Shown: in pieces, positions 1 through 9,343 of the stretch
Layout of the letters: each line of letters begins with the position of its first letter
Position numbering within the stretch: position 1 is the stretch's first letter
NCBI RefSeq assembly: GCF_009711095.1
Contig: NZ_WMJZ01000001.1
Location: forward strand, 62,001-126,000
Source: Intestinirhabdus alba
GTDB lineage: Bacteria; Pseudomonadota; Gammaproteobacteria; Enterobacterales; Enterobacteriaceae
Direction: 5' to 3'
DNA length: 64,000 bases
The notes under the pieces: model-generated
Databases searched by the model: none
Told to the model about the DNA's origin: nothing
The model's input: the letters and a program-made list of their open reading frames with translations, nothing else
Made by a program: the position numbers and the translations under genes

Positions 1-287
1 AGGCCCAGCGCGCTGAGCTGATGGCCTTGCTCCAGCGCCTGCTCCATCATCGTTTTGCGCAGCGACGCCGGCGATGCCAGAAACCGTAGCCGGCCGCGCT
101 TGCCGCGTCCCGGCTGCGCTTGCCAAATCAGCCAGCCCGCCTGCTGGGCCTGGCGCAGCAGCGTGCGCACGTGTCGCTCGCTGCAAAAACAGCGTGCGGC
201 CAGCTCGCCGACGGTGACGTTCTGGGGTGCGCCGGCGGAGGGTTGCCAGAGGCGCTGGTACTGATTAAGTCGGTTAAGTAACCGCAT
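1..287 (-). CDS. ybaE: SgrR-type HTH/solute-binding protein YbaE, 5' end only
   Basis: The gene is truncated by the left edge of the window; about 95 N-terminal codons are present, reading leftward from an ATG at 287-285 with a GAGGA ribosome binding site. The translation begins MRLLNRLNQYQRLW and contains an SgrR-like N-terminal winged-helix segment (VGELAARCFCSERHVRTLLRQ, roughly residues 26-46). In E. coli ybaE lies beside cof in the same divergent orientation, which supports the assignment. The family couples an N-terminal DNA-binding domain to a C-terminal periplasmic-binding-protein-like domain; the latter is outside the window. Its ligand and targets are not known to me. Confidence 0.85.
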   Translation of the reverse strand, partial: MRLLNRLNQYQRLWQPSAGAPQNVTVGELAARCFCSERHVRTLLRQAQQAGWLIWQAQPGRGKRGRLRFLASPASLRKTMMEQALEQGHQLSALG

Positions 288-453
288 ATTTTCCTCGCTC
301 TGGGGGCCGATGAGCGGGCCGGAGTCGTAGCGGCGCAGCCCATCCGTCTTTTCTGAAAACCGGAACAATTTGTTCTATCTATTCACTATTACTTCCGTAT
401 ATCGCAGGTGATACTTAACCTCAAGTTAAACGCATCATCTGATGGAGAAAACG

Positions 454-1269
454 ATGGTTCGACTGGCAGCATTTGATATGGATGGCACCCTTTTAATGCC
501 CGACCACCGGTTAGGCGAGGCAACCCTTACCGCGCTGGCGCGTCTTCGCGATCGCGATATTGCGCTGGTTTTAGCCACCGGCCGGCATGCCCTGGAGATG
601 CAGCATATTGTGAGCACCCTGGCGCTGGACGCTTTTCTGATTGCCGGCAACGGGACGCGCATCCATACGCAGGAGGGCGAAGTGGTGCATCGTCAGGACT
701 TAACCGCTGACGTGGCGGAACCGCTGCTGCGCCAGGCGTGGGACACCAAAGCCAGTATGCATATCTTTAATGATGACGGCTGGTTTACCGGGCGGGCGCT
801 TCCGGCCTTACTCCAGGCGCATGTCTATAGCGGCTTTAGCTACCAGATTGTCGACGTGAAGCATATGTCGACAGATCGGGTAACGAAGGTCTGCTTCTGC
901 GGGGAGCATGAGGATCTTCTGCGCCTGAAGACGCAGCTGCATGAGGCGCTGGGGGAGCGGGCGCACCTCTGTTTCTCTGGGGTTGACTGTCTCGAGGTGC
1001 TGCCGCCAGGCTGCAATAAAGGCGCTGCGCTGGCGGCGTTGTGCGAGCGTTCAGGAATATCGCTGGCCGACTGTATGGCGTTTGGCGACGCCATGAACGA
1101 CCGGGAGATGCTGGGCAGCGTCGGGCACGGGGTGATTATGGGCAACGCCATGCCGCAGCTGATCGCCGAACTGCCGCATCTGCCGGTTATCGGCCACTGC
1201 CGCAGCCAGGCCGTCTCCCACTATTTAACGCATTGGCTGGACAATCCGCATCAGCCTTATTCCCCCTAA
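454..1269 (+). CDS. cof: HMP-PP phosphatase Cof (HAD superfamily)
   Basis: Cytoplasmic HAD-type phosphatase of about 271 residues, known in E. coli to hydrolyse 4-amino-2-methyl-5-hydroxymethylpyrimidine pyrophosphate, a thiamin intermediate, and other phosphate esters. HAD motif I (FDMDGTLL) is at the N-terminus, and the C-terminal Mg-binding motif [10 protein letters not shown] is intact. An in-frame ATG lies upstream at 442, but the GGAG at 445-448 is properly placed for the ATG at 454, which gives the family N-terminus [11 protein letters not shown]. It is transcribed divergently from ybaE and followed by a clear intrinsic terminator. Confidence 0.95.
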   Translation: MVRLAAFDMDGTLLMPDHRLGEATLTALARLRDRDIALVLATGRHALEMQHIVSTLALDAFLIAGNGTRIHTQEGEVVHRQDLTADVAEPLLRQAWDTKASMHIFNDDGWFTGRALPALLQAHVYSGFSYQIVDVKHMSTDRVTKVCFCGEHEDLLRLKTQLHEALGERAHLCFSGVDCLEVLPPGCNKGAALAALCERSGISLADCMAFGDAMNDREMLGSVGHGVIMGNAMPQLIAELPHLPVIGHCRSQAVSHYLTHWLDNPHQPYSP

Positions 1270-1287
1270 TGAGCGGGTGTTTCCGGC

Positions 1288-1310
1288 ACCGGGCTTTGCC
1301 CGGTTTTTTT
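1288..1310 (+). terminator. Intrinsic terminator of cof
   Basis: A 7-bp perfect stem (ACCGGGC/GCCCGGT) with a TTT loop is followed by a run of seven T. It lies 19 bases after the cof stop and just before the convergent cysteine-synthase-like gene. Confidence 0.85.
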
Positions 1311-1330
1311 AACTTCCTGGCCGCCAAAGC

Positions 1331-2386
1331 TTAATCCACGTTCAGCAGCCGGGCGATCTCCGCGTGCCAGGGCGTTAAATTGCCAATGTGCGCGCTGACC
1401 CACTGCGGGTTGTAATAGGTCTCCAGATAACGTTCGCCGCTGTCGCACAGCAGCGTTACCAGCGAGCCGCTTTGCCCCGCCTCGCGCATTCGTGCCGCCA
1501 GCTGCAGGGTTCCCCACATGTTAGTGCCGGTCGACGCGCCTACCCGGCGGCCGAGCCGTGTCTCCAGCCAGTGGGCGGTGGCAATGCTGGCGGCGTCGGG
1601 CACCCGCAGCATTTCGTCAACCACGTCCGGAATAAAGGATGGCTCCACGCGCGGACGGCCGATACCTTCAATTCTGCTGCCCGTGGGGCTGCACAGGGTC
1701 GGGTTCCGCTCCTGCCAGTAAGGGAGAAAAACGGAATTTTCCGGGTCCACCACCATAAGCCGTGTGCTATACCCCTGACTGCGAATATAGCGACCGATGG
1801 TTGCAGAGGTGCCGCCCGTACCCGCGCTCATCACGATATAGTCCGGAACCGGGTGCGGCTCGCGCTGCATCTGATGAAATATGCTGTCGGCGATATTGTT
1901 ATTGCCGCGCCAGTCGGTGGCGCGTTCTGCATAGGTAAACTGATCCATGTAATGGCCGTTCAGTTCGCGCGCCAGCTGCGCGGAGGCGGCGTAAATTTCG
2001 CCGGCGCTTTCCACAAGATGGCAGCGGCCGCCGTAAAATTCGATCAGTTCGATTTTGCGCCTGGCGGTGCAGGCGGGCATGACGGCGATAAACGGTAGCC
2101 CCAGCAGCTTAGCAAACCAGGCTTCGGATACCGCCGTCGAGCCGGAGGAGGATTCCACGATGGTGGTGCCCTCTTTGATCCACCCGTTGCATAGCCCATA
2201 AAGGAACAGCGACCGCGCCAGCCGGTGCTTCAGGCTACCGGTGGGATGGGTACTTTCATCTTTCAGATAAATATCGATCCCCGGAAAGGCAGGCAGCGAC
2301 AGCCGGATGAGATGGGTGTCCGCAGAGCGCTGATAGTCGGCGTTGATTTCGTTAATGGCGTTTCTTACCCAGGTACTGTTCATCAT
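1331..2386 (-). CDS. PLP-dependent cysteine-synthase-family protein
   Basis: Fold-type II PLP enzyme of the cysteine synthase/cystathionine beta-synthase family, about 351 residues. The PLP lysine lies in [11 protein letters not shown], and [12 protein letters not shown] and [14 protein letters not shown] form the usual substrate and phosphate loops. The long open frame reaches 2497, but ATG ATG at 2386/2383 gives the expected N-terminus [15 protein letters not shown]; the upstream extension looks non-coding and overlaps the control region shared with decR. Divergence from decR, the cysteine-responsive Lrp-type activator, suggests a role in cysteine or sulfide metabolism; the true reaction (synthesis, desulfuration or beta-replacement) cannot be told from the sequence. 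Confidence 0.85.
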   Translation of the reverse strand: MMNSTWVRNAINEINADYQRSADTHLIRLSLPAFPGIDIYLKDESTHPTGSLKHRLARSLFLYGLCNGWIKEGTTIVESSSGSTAVSEAWFAKLLGLPFIAVMPACTARRKIELIEFYGGRCHLVESAGEIYAASAQLARELNGHYMDQFTYAERATDWRGNNNIADSIFHQMQREPHPVPDYIVMSAGTGGTSATIGRYIRSQGYSTRLMVVDPENSVFLPYWQERNPTLCSPTGSRIEGIGRPRVEPSFIPDVVDEMLRVPDAASIATAHWLETRLGRRVGASTGTNMWGTLQLAARMREAGQSGSLVTLLCDSGERYLETYYNPQWVSAHIGNLTPWHAEIARLLNVD

Positions 2387-2497
2387 GATGGTCCGTCTGT
2401 TCGTTTGCGTCAGAGTAGCGAAAAGCACAGAAAAAATTGTTGCCATTTGGCCTTTAAAATAGAATGTATGGAGAAAAATGTTCTCTGAGGTGCCCAC

Positions 2498-2956
2498 ATG
2501 TTAGATAAAACTGACCGCAGGCTGCTGGCGCTGCTGCAGCGGGACTGCACGCTCTCTTTGCAGGCGCTGGCGGATGCGGTCAATCTGACCACCACGCCCT
2601 GTTGGAAACGGCTGAAGCGGCTGGAAGATAGCGGCATCCTTATTGGCAAAGTTGCCCTGCTGGACCCGGAGAAGCTGGGGCTGGGGCTAACCGCCTTCGT
2701 GCTGATTAAAACACAGCACCACAGCAGCGAATGGTACGGCCGCTTCGTCTCTGAGGTCAGCGCCATACAGGAGGTGCTCGGTTTCTGGCGGATGGCCGGA
2801 GAATATGACTACCTGCTGCGCGTTCAGGTCGCGGATATGAAGCGCTACGACGACTTCTACAAGCGCCTGGTAAACAGCGTGCCGGGACTGACGGACGTCA
2901 CCTCAAGCTTTGCCATGGAACAGATTAAATCTACAACGGCGCTGCCCATTGAATAA
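2498..2956 (+). CDS. decR: Lrp/AsnC-family regulator DecR (YbaO)
   Basis: A 152-residue Lrp/AsnC-type protein with an N-terminal helix-turn-helix ([19 protein letters not shown]) and a C-terminal RAM ligand-binding domain. In E. coli DecR activates the cysteine detoxification genes cyuPA in response to cysteine. It starts 111 bp from the divergent cysteine-synthase-like gene, so a single intergenic region probably controls both; this is inference. The gene is followed at 45 bp by mdlA, as in E. coli. Confidence 0.92.
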   Translation: MLDKTDRRLLALLQRDCTLSLQALADAVNLTTTPCWKRLKRLEDSGILIGKVALLDPEKLGLGLTAFVLIKTQHHSSEWYGRFVSEVSAIQEVLGFWRMAGEYDYLLRVQVADMKRYDDFYKRLVNSVPGLTDVTSSFAMEQIKSTTALPIE

Positions 2957-3001
2957 CCCTTCCGCCGTGAGCCGCTGAAAAGCCAGAACAGGACCTGATA
3001 C

Positions 3002-4774
3002 GTGCGATTATTTGCTCAACTAAGCTGGTTTTTTCGCCGGGAGTGGCGTCGCTACCTCGGTGCCGTCGCCCTGCTTATCCTTATTGCCATTCTGCAGCTG
3101 ATCCCGCCGAAGGTGGTGGGTATCGTGGTGGATGGCGTAAGCGCCCGGCGCTTTACCACCGAACGGCTGCTGATGTGGATCGGCATTATCGCGCTGATTG
3201 CCGTGGCGGTTTATCTGCTGCGCTACGTCTGGCGGGTGCTGCTGTTTGGCGCATCCTGGCAGCTGGCGGTGGAGCTGCGCGAGGAGTATTACCGCCAGCT
3301 CAGCCGCCAGCATCCGGAGTTTTACCTGCGTCACCGCACCGGGGATCTTATAGCCCGCGCCACCAACGACGTAGATCGGGTAGTGTTCGCCGCCGGGGAA
3401 GGGGTGCTGACGCTGGTTGATTCGCTGGTAATGGGCTGCGCGGTGCTGATCGTCATGTCCACGCAGATCAGCTGGCAGCTGACGCTGTTCGCCCTGCTGC
3501 CGATGCCGGTAATGGCGCTGTTCATCAAGCGCTATGGCGAACGGCTGCACGACCGCTTCCGCCAGGCGCAGGCGGCCTTTTCCAGCCTCAACGATCGGAC
3601 CCAGGAGAGCCTGACCAGCATCCGCATGATTAAAGCGTTTGGCCTTGAGGATCGCCAGTCGGCGCTGTTTGCCGCAGACGCCAAGGAGACCGGTAAGAAA
3701 AATATGCGCGTGGCGCGCATCGACGCGCGCTTTGATCCTACCATCTACATCGCGATTGGTATGGCCAATCTGCTGGCGATCGGCGGCGGCAGCTGGTTGG
3801 TGGTGCGCGGCAGCCTGACGCTGGGGCAACTGACCAGCTTTATGATGTACCTGGGGCTGATGATCTGGCCAATGCTGGCGCTGGCCTGGATGTTTAATAT
3901 CGTCGAGCGCGGTAGCGCCGCCTACGGCCGCATTCGCGAGACGCTCGCCGAAGCGCCGGTGGTCAACGACGGCAGCGAGCCGGTGCCGGAAGGGCGGGGC
4001 GAACTGGCGGTGGCTATTGAGACGTTCAGCTATCCCCGGACGTCGCATCCTACGCTGGAGAAGATTCATTTACGCCTTCAGCCCGGCCAGATGCTGGGGA
4101 TCTGCGGGCCGACGGGGGCGGGCAAAAGCACGCTTCTGGCGCTGATCCAGCGCCACTTTGACGTCACCTGCGGAGAGGTGCGCTTTCACCATATTCCGCT
4201 GCCGCGCCTGCGGCTGGATGAGTGGCGCAGCCGCCTGGCGGTGGTCAGCCAGACCCCGTTTCTGTTTTCTGACTCGGTGGCCAGCAACATCGCGCTGGGC
4301 TGTCCGAACGCCAGCCGCCAGCAGATAGAGCGCGCGGCGGGCCTGGCCTGCGTACATGAGGATATCCTCCGCCTGCCGCAGGGCTATGAAACGGAGGTGG
4401 GTGAGCGCGGCGTGATGCTCTCAGGCGGGCAGAAGCAGCGCATCGCCATCGCCAGGGCGCTGCTGCTCAATGCGGAGATCCTGATCCTCGACGACGCGCT
4501 GTCGGCGGTGGACGGGCGAACGGAGCACCAGATCCTGCACAATCTGCGCCAGTGGGGAGAGGGCCGGACGGTGATTATCAGCGCCCACAGGCTCTCCGCG
4601 CTGACCGAGGCCAGCGAGATCGTCGTTATGCAGCACGGGCGTATCGTCCAGCGCGGCCGCCACGACGCGCTGGCGCAGGAGGAGGGCTGGTATCGCGATA
4701 TGTACCGCTATCAGCAGCTTGAGGCGGCGCTGGACGACGCGCCGGAAAATAGCGAGGAGGCGGCAAATGCGTAG
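3002..4774 (+). CDS. mdlA: ABC exporter subunit MdlA
   Basis: A 590-residue half-transporter: a six-helix ABC exporter membrane domain followed by a nucleotide-binding domain, near identical to E. coli MdlA. It uses a GTG start preceded by AGGA. Walker [10 protein letters not shown] is at 369-377 and the signature LSGGQKQR at 473-480. The Walker B region reads [12 protein letters not shown], with Asp in place of the catalytic Glu. This makes MdlA the degenerate-site partner of a heterodimer with MdlB. The substrate is unknown; E. coli MdlAB is annotated as a multidrug-resistance-like exporter. The stop overlaps the mdlB start by 8 bp, implying translational coupling. Confidence 0.95.
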   Translation: MRLFAQLSWFFRREWRRYLGAVALLILIAILQLIPPKVVGIVVDGVSARRFTTERLLMWIGIIALIAVAVYLLRYVWRVLLFGASWQLAVELREEYYRQLSRQHPEFYLRHRTGDLIARATNDVDRVVFAAGEGVLTLVDSLVMGCAVLIVMSTQISWQLTLFALLPMPVMALFIKRYGERLHDRFRQAQAAFSSLNDRTQESLTSIRMIKAFGLEDRQSALFAADAKETGKKNMRVARIDARFDPTIYIAIGMANLLAIGGGSWLVVRGSLTLGQLTSFMMYLGLMIWPMLALAWMFNIVERGSAAYGRIRETLAEAPVVNDGSEPVPEGRGELAVAIETFSYPRTSHPTLEKIHLRLQPGQMLGICGPTGAGKSTLLALIQRHFDVTCGEVRFHHIPLPRLRLDEWRSRLAVVSQTPFLFSDSVASNIALGCPNASRQQIERAAGLACVHEDILRLPQGYETEVGERGVMLSGGQKQRIAIARALLLNAEILILDDALSAVDGRTEHQILHNLRQWGEGRTVIISAHRLSALTEASEIVVMQHGRIVQRGRHDALAQEEGWYRDMYRYQQLEAALDDAPENSEEAANA

Positions 4775-6545
4775 TTTCAGGCAGCTATGGCCGACCCTGA
4801 AGAGATTGCTTGTCTACGGCTCGCCGTGGCGTAAACCGCTGGCCGTTGCGGTGCTGATGCTGTGGATCGCGGCGGCGGCGGAGGTCAGCGGCCCGCTTTT
4901 GATTAGCTACTTTATCGACCGGATGGTGGCGAAAAATAACCTGCCGCTGACCGTGGTCGCCGGGCTGGCGGCGGCCTACGTCGGGCTGCAGATCCTGGCC
5001 GCAGGGCTGCACTACGCCCAGTCGCTGCTGTTCAACCGGACCGCCGTTGGGGTGGTGCAGCAGCTGCGAACCGACGTGATGGACGCCGCGCTGCGCCAGC
5101 CGCTCAGCGCTTTTGATACCCAGCCCGTCGGCCAGCTCATTTCCCGGGTCACCAATGATACCGAGGCCATTCGCGATCTCTACGTGACGGTGGTGGCGAC
5201 GGTGCTGCGCAGCGCCGCGCTGATCGGCGCGATGCTGGTGGCGATGTTCAGCCTCGACTGGCGTATGGCGCTGGTGGCGATGGCGATTTTTCCGGCGGTG
5301 CTGGTGGTGATGGCTATCTATCAGCGCTACAGCACGCCGATCGTGCGACGGGTGCGCGGCTATCTCGCCGATATCAACGACGGCTTTAACGAAATTATCG
5401 GCGGCATGAGCGTTATTCAGCAGTTTCGCCAGCAGGCGCGCTTCGGCGAAAAGATGGGCCAGGCCAGCCGCTCGCACTATCTGGCGCGGATGCAGACCCT
5501 GCGCCTGGACGGCTTTTTGCTGCGCCCGCTGCTGAGTCTTTTTTCGGCGCTGATCCTGTGCGGCCTGCTGATGCTGTTCGGCTTTTCCGCCAGCGGGACC
5601 ATTGAGGTCGGGGTGCTGTACGCTTTTATCAGCTATCTGGGGCGGCTGAACGAGCCGCTAATCGAGCTGACAACCCAGCAGTCGATGCTGCAGCAGGCGG
5701 TGGTCGCGGGGGAGCGGGTGTTTGAGCTGATGGACGGGCCGCGCCAGCGCTATGGTCAGGATACCCGGCCGCTGGACTCCGGAACGATTGAGGTGGCCGA
5801 CGTTTCGTTTGCCTATCGCGACGATCGGCTGGTGCTACACGATATCAGCCTGAAGGTGCCTTCCCGCAGCTTTGTGGCGCTGGTCGGCCATACCGGCAGC
5901 GGTAAAAGCACCCTCGCCAGCCTGCTGATGGGCTACTATCCGCTGAGCCAGGGTGAAATTCGTCTTAACGACCGCCCGCTGCAGAGCCTTAGCCACGAGG
6001 TGCTGCGCAAAGGCGTGGCGATGGTGCAGCAGGATCCGGTCGTGATGGCTGACACCTTTCTCGCCAACGTTACCCTTGGGCGCGATATCTCCGAAGCGCA
6101 GGTCTGGCAGGCGCTGGAAACCGTGCAGCTGGCGGATCTGGCCCGCGGAATGAGCGAAGGGCTTTATACCCGGCTGGGCGAGCAGGGAAATAATCTGTCG
6201 GTCGGCCAGAAGCAGCTGCTGGCGCTGGCGCGCGTGCTGGTGGATGCCCCGCAGGTGCTTATTCTCGATGAGGCGACCGCCAGCATCGACTCTGGCACCG
6301 AGCAGGCTATCCAGCGGGCGCTGGCCGCGGTGCGTGAACATACCACCCTGGTGGCAATCGCCCATCGACTGTCGACCATCGTCGACGCAGATACAATTCT
6401 GGTGCTGCACCGGGGGCAGATCGTGGAGCGCGGCACGCATCAGCAGCTGCTCGCCGCCGGCGGACGCTACTGGCAGATGTATCAGCTACAGCTCGCCGGC
6501 GAGGAGCTGGCCGCCATTACGCGCGAGGAGCCTCTCAGCGTCTGA
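4767..6545 (+). CDS. mdlB: ABC exporter subunit MdlB
   Basis: A 592-residue partner half-transporter with an N-terminal exporter membrane domain and a C-terminal ATPase. The Walker A loop is GHTGSGKST and Walker B is [12 protein letters not shown] with the catalytic Glu present. The signature is LSVGQ rather than LSGGQ. With MdlA (LSGGQ signature, Asp for Glu) the pair has one competent and one degenerate ATP site, as in other heterodimeric exporters. The ATG at 4767 inside the end of mdlA is chosen because it gives the family N-terminus [15 protein letters not shown]; an upstream ATG at 4719 would add only a basic tail read from the mdlA frame. Confidence 0.95.
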   Translation: MRSFRQLWPTLKRLLVYGSPWRKPLAVAVLMLWIAAAAEVSGPLLISYFIDRMVAKNNLPLTVVAGLAAAYVGLQILAAGLHYAQSLLFNRTAVGVVQQLRTDVMDAALRQPLSAFDTQPVGQLISRVTNDTEAIRDLYVTVVATVLRSAALIGAMLVAMFSLDWRMALVAMAIFPAVLVVMAIYQRYSTPIVRRVRGYLADINDGFNEIIGGMSVIQQFRQQARFGEKMGQASRSHYLARMQTLRLDGFLLRPLLSLFSALILCGLLMLFGFSASGTIEVGVLYAFISYLGRLNEPLIELTTQQSMLQQAVVAGERVFELMDGPRQRYGQDTRPLDSGTIEVADVSFAYRDDRLVLHDISLKVPSRSFVALVGHTGSGKSTLASLLMGYYPLSQGEIRLNDRPLQSLSHEVLRKGVAMVQQDPVVMADTFLANVTLGRDISEAQVWQALETVQLADLARGMSEGLYTRLGEQGNNLSVGQKQLLALARVLVDAPQVLILDEATASIDSGTEQAIQRALAAVREHTTLVAIAHRLSTIVDADTILVLHRGQIVERGTHQQLLAAGGRYWQMYQLQLAGEELAAITREEPLSV

Positions 6546-6581
6546 TGTGCCGCTTCGCTGGTGCAAAAACGCAGCGCATCA

Positions 6582-6598
6582 TGCACCGTCATGGTGCG
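6582..6598 (+). promoter_or_regulatory. NtrC-binding site upstream of glnK
   Basis: The 17-bp dyad TGCACC-N5-GGTGCG matches the NtrC enhancer consensus and lies about 50 bp upstream of the -24 element. A weaker half-site GGTGCA lies at 6560-6565. Together with the sigma-54 promoter this implies nitrogen-limitation control of glnK-amtB. Confidence 0.85.
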
Positions 6599-6647
6599 TT
6601 TTTCTTTTCCCACCGTCGACCACCCCCTTTCCACCGGTCTTATGGCC

Positions 6648-6663
6648 TGGCACACCCTTTGCA
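6648..6663 (+). promoter_or_regulatory. Sigma-54 promoter of glnK-amtB
   Basis: TGGCAC followed by TTGCA, with the -24 GG (6649-6650) and -12 GC (6661-6662) exactly 12 bp apart, is a near-consensus RpoN promoter. It lies 54 bp before the glnK start codon. Confidence 0.9.
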
Positions 6664-6716
6664 ATACCTCTGTTGCGCAGTCGCCGCCATTGGCGATTTC
6701 TGACAGGAGAAGAACG

Positions 6717-7055
6717 ATGAAGCTGGTTACCGTGGTGATTAAACCGTTCAAGCTGGAAGATGTGCGCGAAGCGCTCTCTTCCGTGGGGATTCAGGGGCTA
6801 ACCGTCACCGAGGTTAAGGGCTTCGGGCGACAGAAGGGCCACGCCGAGCTTTACCGCGGCGCGGAGTACAGCGTCAATTTCCTGCCAAAGGTGAAGATCG
6901 ACGTGGCGATTGCCGATGACCAGCTTGACAGCGTGGTCGATGTCCTTGGCAAGGCGGCATATACCGGAAAGATTGGCGACGGCAAAATTTTTGTCGCGGA
7001 GCTACAGCGCGTGATACGCATTCGCACCGGTGAAACCGACGAAGCGGCGCTGTAA
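6717..7055 (+). CDS. glnK: PII nitrogen regulator GlnK
   Basis: A 112-residue PII signal protein. Tyr51, the uridylylation site, is in the T-loop (ELYRGAEYSVNF). GlnK binds ATP/ADP and 2-oxoglutarate and plugs the AmtB channel under ammonium sufficiency. The ATG at 6717 has an AGGAGA ribosome binding site and gives the canonical MKLVTVVIKPFK start; the longer open frame from 6561 crosses the sigma-54 promoter and is not real. It is 30 bp upstream of amtB in one operon. Confidence 0.97.
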   Translation: MKLVTVVIKPFKLEDVREALSSVGIQGLTVTEVKGFGRQKGHAELYRGAEYSVNFLPKVKIDVAIADDQLDSVVDVLGKAAYTGKIGDGKIFVAELQRVIRIRTGETDEAAL

Positions 7056-7085
7056 CGACTGGCACAGGGTAACGGGAAACGAAAA

Positions 7086-8366
7086 ATGAAGAGAGTCACG
7101 ATGAGATCCACCCTTACTTCCCTGGCGCTGCTGCCGGGGCTGGCGACGGCCGCGACGGCCGACAAGGCTGACAACGCCTTTATGATGATCTGTACCGCGC
7201 TGGTGCTATTTATGACCGTGCCCGGCATCGCCCTGTTTTACGGGGGGCTGATCCGCGGCAAAAACGTCTTGTCCATGCTGACCCAGGTTACCGTTACCTT
7301 TGCGCTGGTCTCTATCTTGTGGGTTGTTTTCGGCTATTCGCTGGCTTTTGGCGAAGGGAATCATTTCTTCGGCGGCTTTAGCTGGATCATGCTGAAGAAT
7401 ATTGCCCTGACGGCGGTAACCGGCAGCATTAACCAATATATTCACGTCGTTTTTCAGGGCTCCTTCGCCTGTATTACCGTCGGGCTGATTGTCGGGGCGC
7501 TGGCCGAGCGTATTCGCTTTTCGGCGGTGCTGATCTTTGTCGCGGTGTGGCTGACGTTCTCTTACCTTCCGGTGGCCCATATGGTGTGGGGCGGCGGCCT
7601 GCTGGCGTCCCACGGCGCGCTGGACTTCGCGGGCGGCACCGTGGTGCATATTAACGCCGCCGTAGCGGGACTGGTCGGGGCGTACCTGATCGGCAAGCGC
7701 GTGGGCTTTGGTAAGGAGTCCTTTAAACCGCATAATCTGCCGATGGTCTTTACCGGCACCGCCGTGCTGTATATCGGCTGGTTTGGCTTTAACGCCGGCT
7801 CCGCCGGGACGGCGAATGAAATTGCGGCGCTGGCCTTTGTGAATACCGTTGTGGCGACGGCGGCGGCCATTCTCGGCTGGATTTTTGGTGAATGGACGCT
7901 GCGCGGGAAACCCTCTCTGCTGGGGGCCTGTTCCGGGGCGATCGCCGGGCTGGTCGGCGTGACGCCCGCCTGTGGCTACGTTGGCGTCGGCGGCGCGCTG
8001 ATTATCGGTGGCGTCGCCGGGCTTGCCGGGCTGTGGGGGGTGACCATGCTTAAACGCCTGCTGCGGGTCGACGATCCCTGCGATGTGTTTGGCGTTCACG
8101 GCGTGTGCGGCATCGTCGGCTGTCTCCTTACCGGTATTTTCGCCGCCGGGCCGCTGGGCGGCGTTGGCCTTGCCGAAGGGATCTCCATCGGGCATCAGGT
8201 GCTGGTGCAGCTGGAAAGCATTATTGTCACCCTCGTCTGGTCCGCCGTTGTCGCCTTTATCGGCTACCGGCTGGCGGATATGACGGTTGGGCTGCGCGTG
8301 CCGGAGGAGCAGGAGCGCGAAGGGCTGGACGTCAACAGCCACGGCGAAAATGCCTACAATGCCTGA
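7086..8366 (+). CDS. amtB: Ammonium transporter AmtB
   Basis: A 426-residue Amt/Rh channel with a cleavable signal peptide (MKRVTMRSTLTSLALLPGLATA) and eleven predicted membrane helices. The twin pore histidines are present (FAGGTVVHINAAVAG and DVFGVHGVCG). The conserved C-terminal GlnK-contact tail ends ERRGLDVNSHGENAYNA-like (EREGLDVNSHGENAYNA). It imports ammonium and is gated by GlnK. An in-frame ATG at 7101 would shorten the signal peptide; the start at 7086 matches E. coli length better. In E. coli tesB follows directly; here an accessory locus intervenes. Confidence 0.97.
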   Translation: MKRVTMRSTLTSLALLPGLATAATADKADNAFMMICTALVLFMTVPGIALFYGGLIRGKNVLSMLTQVTVTFALVSILWVVFGYSLAFGEGNHFFGGFSWIMLKNIALTAVTGSINQYIHVVFQGSFACITVGLIVGALAERIRFSAVLIFVAVWLTFSYLPVAHMVWGGGLLASHGALDFAGGTVVHINAAVAGLVGAYLIGKRVGFGKESFKPHNLPMVFTGTAVLYIGWFGFNAGSAGTANEIAALAFVNTVVATAAAILGWIFGEWTLRGKPSLLGACSGAIAGLVGVTPACGYVGVGGALIIGGVAGLAGLWGVTMLKRLLRVDDPCDVFGVHGVCGIVGCLLTGIFAAGPLGGVGLAEGISIGHQVLVQLESIIVTLVWSAVVAFIGYRLADMTVGLRVPEEQEREGLDVNSHGENAYNA

Positions 8367-8458
8367 CCTGGCGAAGGTGTGGTGCGCTCGTCTTCCGTAG
8401 CTTAAAAGCGTTGTGCCAAAATTTGGTTTAATTTCGTCGGGTAGTATCTGTAAACTTT

Positions 8459-8485
8459 GCCGAACCATTTTCCGTTCGGCTTTTT
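8459..8485 (+). terminator. Intrinsic terminator of glnK-amtB
   Basis: The stem GCCGAAC/GTTCGGC (7 bp) with an 8-base loop is followed by five T, 93 bases after the amtB stop. It separates amtB from the accessory locus. Confidence 0.85.
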
Positions 8486-8573
8486 CACTAAATTCCTGGC
8501 TTGCGAAGCTCCATTATAATTCTGTAATATTTTTTTACATATCTACGAAATATACTCTTACGGATTTGGTTGA

Positions 8574-8602
8574 TTGATTAATTTCAGGTAAAACGATATA
8601 AA
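8574..8602 (+). promoter_or_regulatory. Candidate sigma-70 promoter of peptide 1
   Basis: TTGATT (8574-8579) and TATAAA (8597-8602) are separated by 17 bp, about 65 bp before the peptide start. The region is AT-rich, so chance matches are possible. Confidence 0.45.
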
Positions 8603-8666
8603 ATAAAAGGTGAATAGCCTCACCATAGGATATTAATTCTTATTTATTATTTACAGGAGTTATATA

Positions 8667-8894
8667 ATGCGTGAACTTAAGGCAAGCGAGTTAAATGAAG
8701 TGTCCGGTGCCGGGATCATTGCTGATGCCGGAACGGCGTTAGGTCGTGGCATTGGTTCAATTCTTGAAGCTGCGGGTGTCAAGAATGGCCTGGAAGCTGC
8801 GACCCAGATGGGAACCGGTATAGGTCAGGTTGTTGAAGCAGGAATAAGCATTCTGTCTTCAATTTTTGGCGGGCTTTTTGGTAAAAAAAGCTGA
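8667..8894 (+). CDS. Small glycine-zipper peptide 1, double-glycine-type leader (microcin-like)
   Basis: A 75-residue peptide beginning MRELKASELNEVSGAG, the leader form of class II microcins (compare colicin V MRTLTLNELDSVSGG and microcin L MREITLNEMNNVSGAG). Cleavage is expected after Gly14-Ala15, leaving about 60 residues. The mature part has three glycines at four-residue spacing (Gly22, 26, 30), further GxxxG pairs (37-41, 49-53, 68-72), no cysteine, and a Lys-Lys-Ser tail. Start: ATG with AGGAG. The C39-peptidase exporter encoded downstream is the likely processing and export machine. It is probably a membrane-active bacteriocin subunit; activity is inferred, and I know no named homologue. 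An ERIC element begins 2 bases after the stop. Confidence 0.8.
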   Translation: MRELKASELNEVSGAGIIADAGTALGRGIGSILEAAGVKNGLEAATQMGTGIGQVVEAGISILSSIFGGLFGKKS

Positions 8895-8896
8895 TA

Positions 8897-9206
8897 TATA
8901 CCCTAAATAATTCGAGTTGCAGGACACAACGCAGCGCGTTTTGAACAGCCCCGGGGCTGGCCCCGAAGGGGTGAGGCCCTCAGGCCGAATCACGCGGCGA
9001 CCCAGTGACAAATTCGTCAGGAACGAATTTGAACAGCCGCAGGCTGCCTCTCATTAATCCCTGGGAGCTTACTGGAGTATGTGATTGGGGTGAGCGAGGA
9101 CAAACCGGCTTAGCCGATTTGAACGCCGCTGGCGGCGGCCCTTCAGGGTGAGGCCCCTGGGCCGAATAAAGCCAACGCACATGAAACTTGAAGTATGACG
9201 GGTATA
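8897..9206. repeat. ERIC-family element 1 (310 bp, expanded)
   Basis: The ends are the ERIC termini: left TATACCCTAAATAATTCGAG, right AACTTGAAGTATGACGGGTATA. The ERIC core is recognisable at about 9059-9101 (CCCTGGGAGCTTACTG ... GATTGGGGTGAGCGAG). Canonical ERIC is about 127 bp; this copy is enlarged by two related GC-rich internal modules. Each begins TTTGAAC and carries a G/C palindrome, then GTGAGGCC and GGCCGAAT. It lies between the two peptide genes and may terminate or process their transcripts. Confidence 0.85.
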
Positions 9207-9343
9207 TCCTGAATAAATTCGTGTTGCCTGATTTTATAACCAGAGCTCAGGTAGCCGGAAGTACGATGGATATTATTTTATACTCTTCATTTTGATTTAT
9301 TTAGCCATAAGAGAGTACGCTTATGGCTATTAAAGGAAAAGTT
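9207..9343. other. Region between ERIC element 1 and peptide 2
   Basis: AT-rich leader of peptide 2. It has a TATACT at 9279-9284 that could be a -10 element, but no convincing -35 at proper spacing. AAAGGAAAA (about 9331-9338) is the ribosome binding site for the ATG at 9344. Confidence 0.5.

Larger units (their letters stand above)
8367..8666. other. Intergenic region amtB to peptide 1
   Basis: This 300-base gap holds the amtB terminator and then a strongly AT-rich stretch (about 8485-8660) that marks the start of the accessory locus. It contains the candidate promoter of peptide 1 and a good AGGAG ribosome binding site (about 8655-8659). No ORF is convincing here. Confidence 0.6.
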
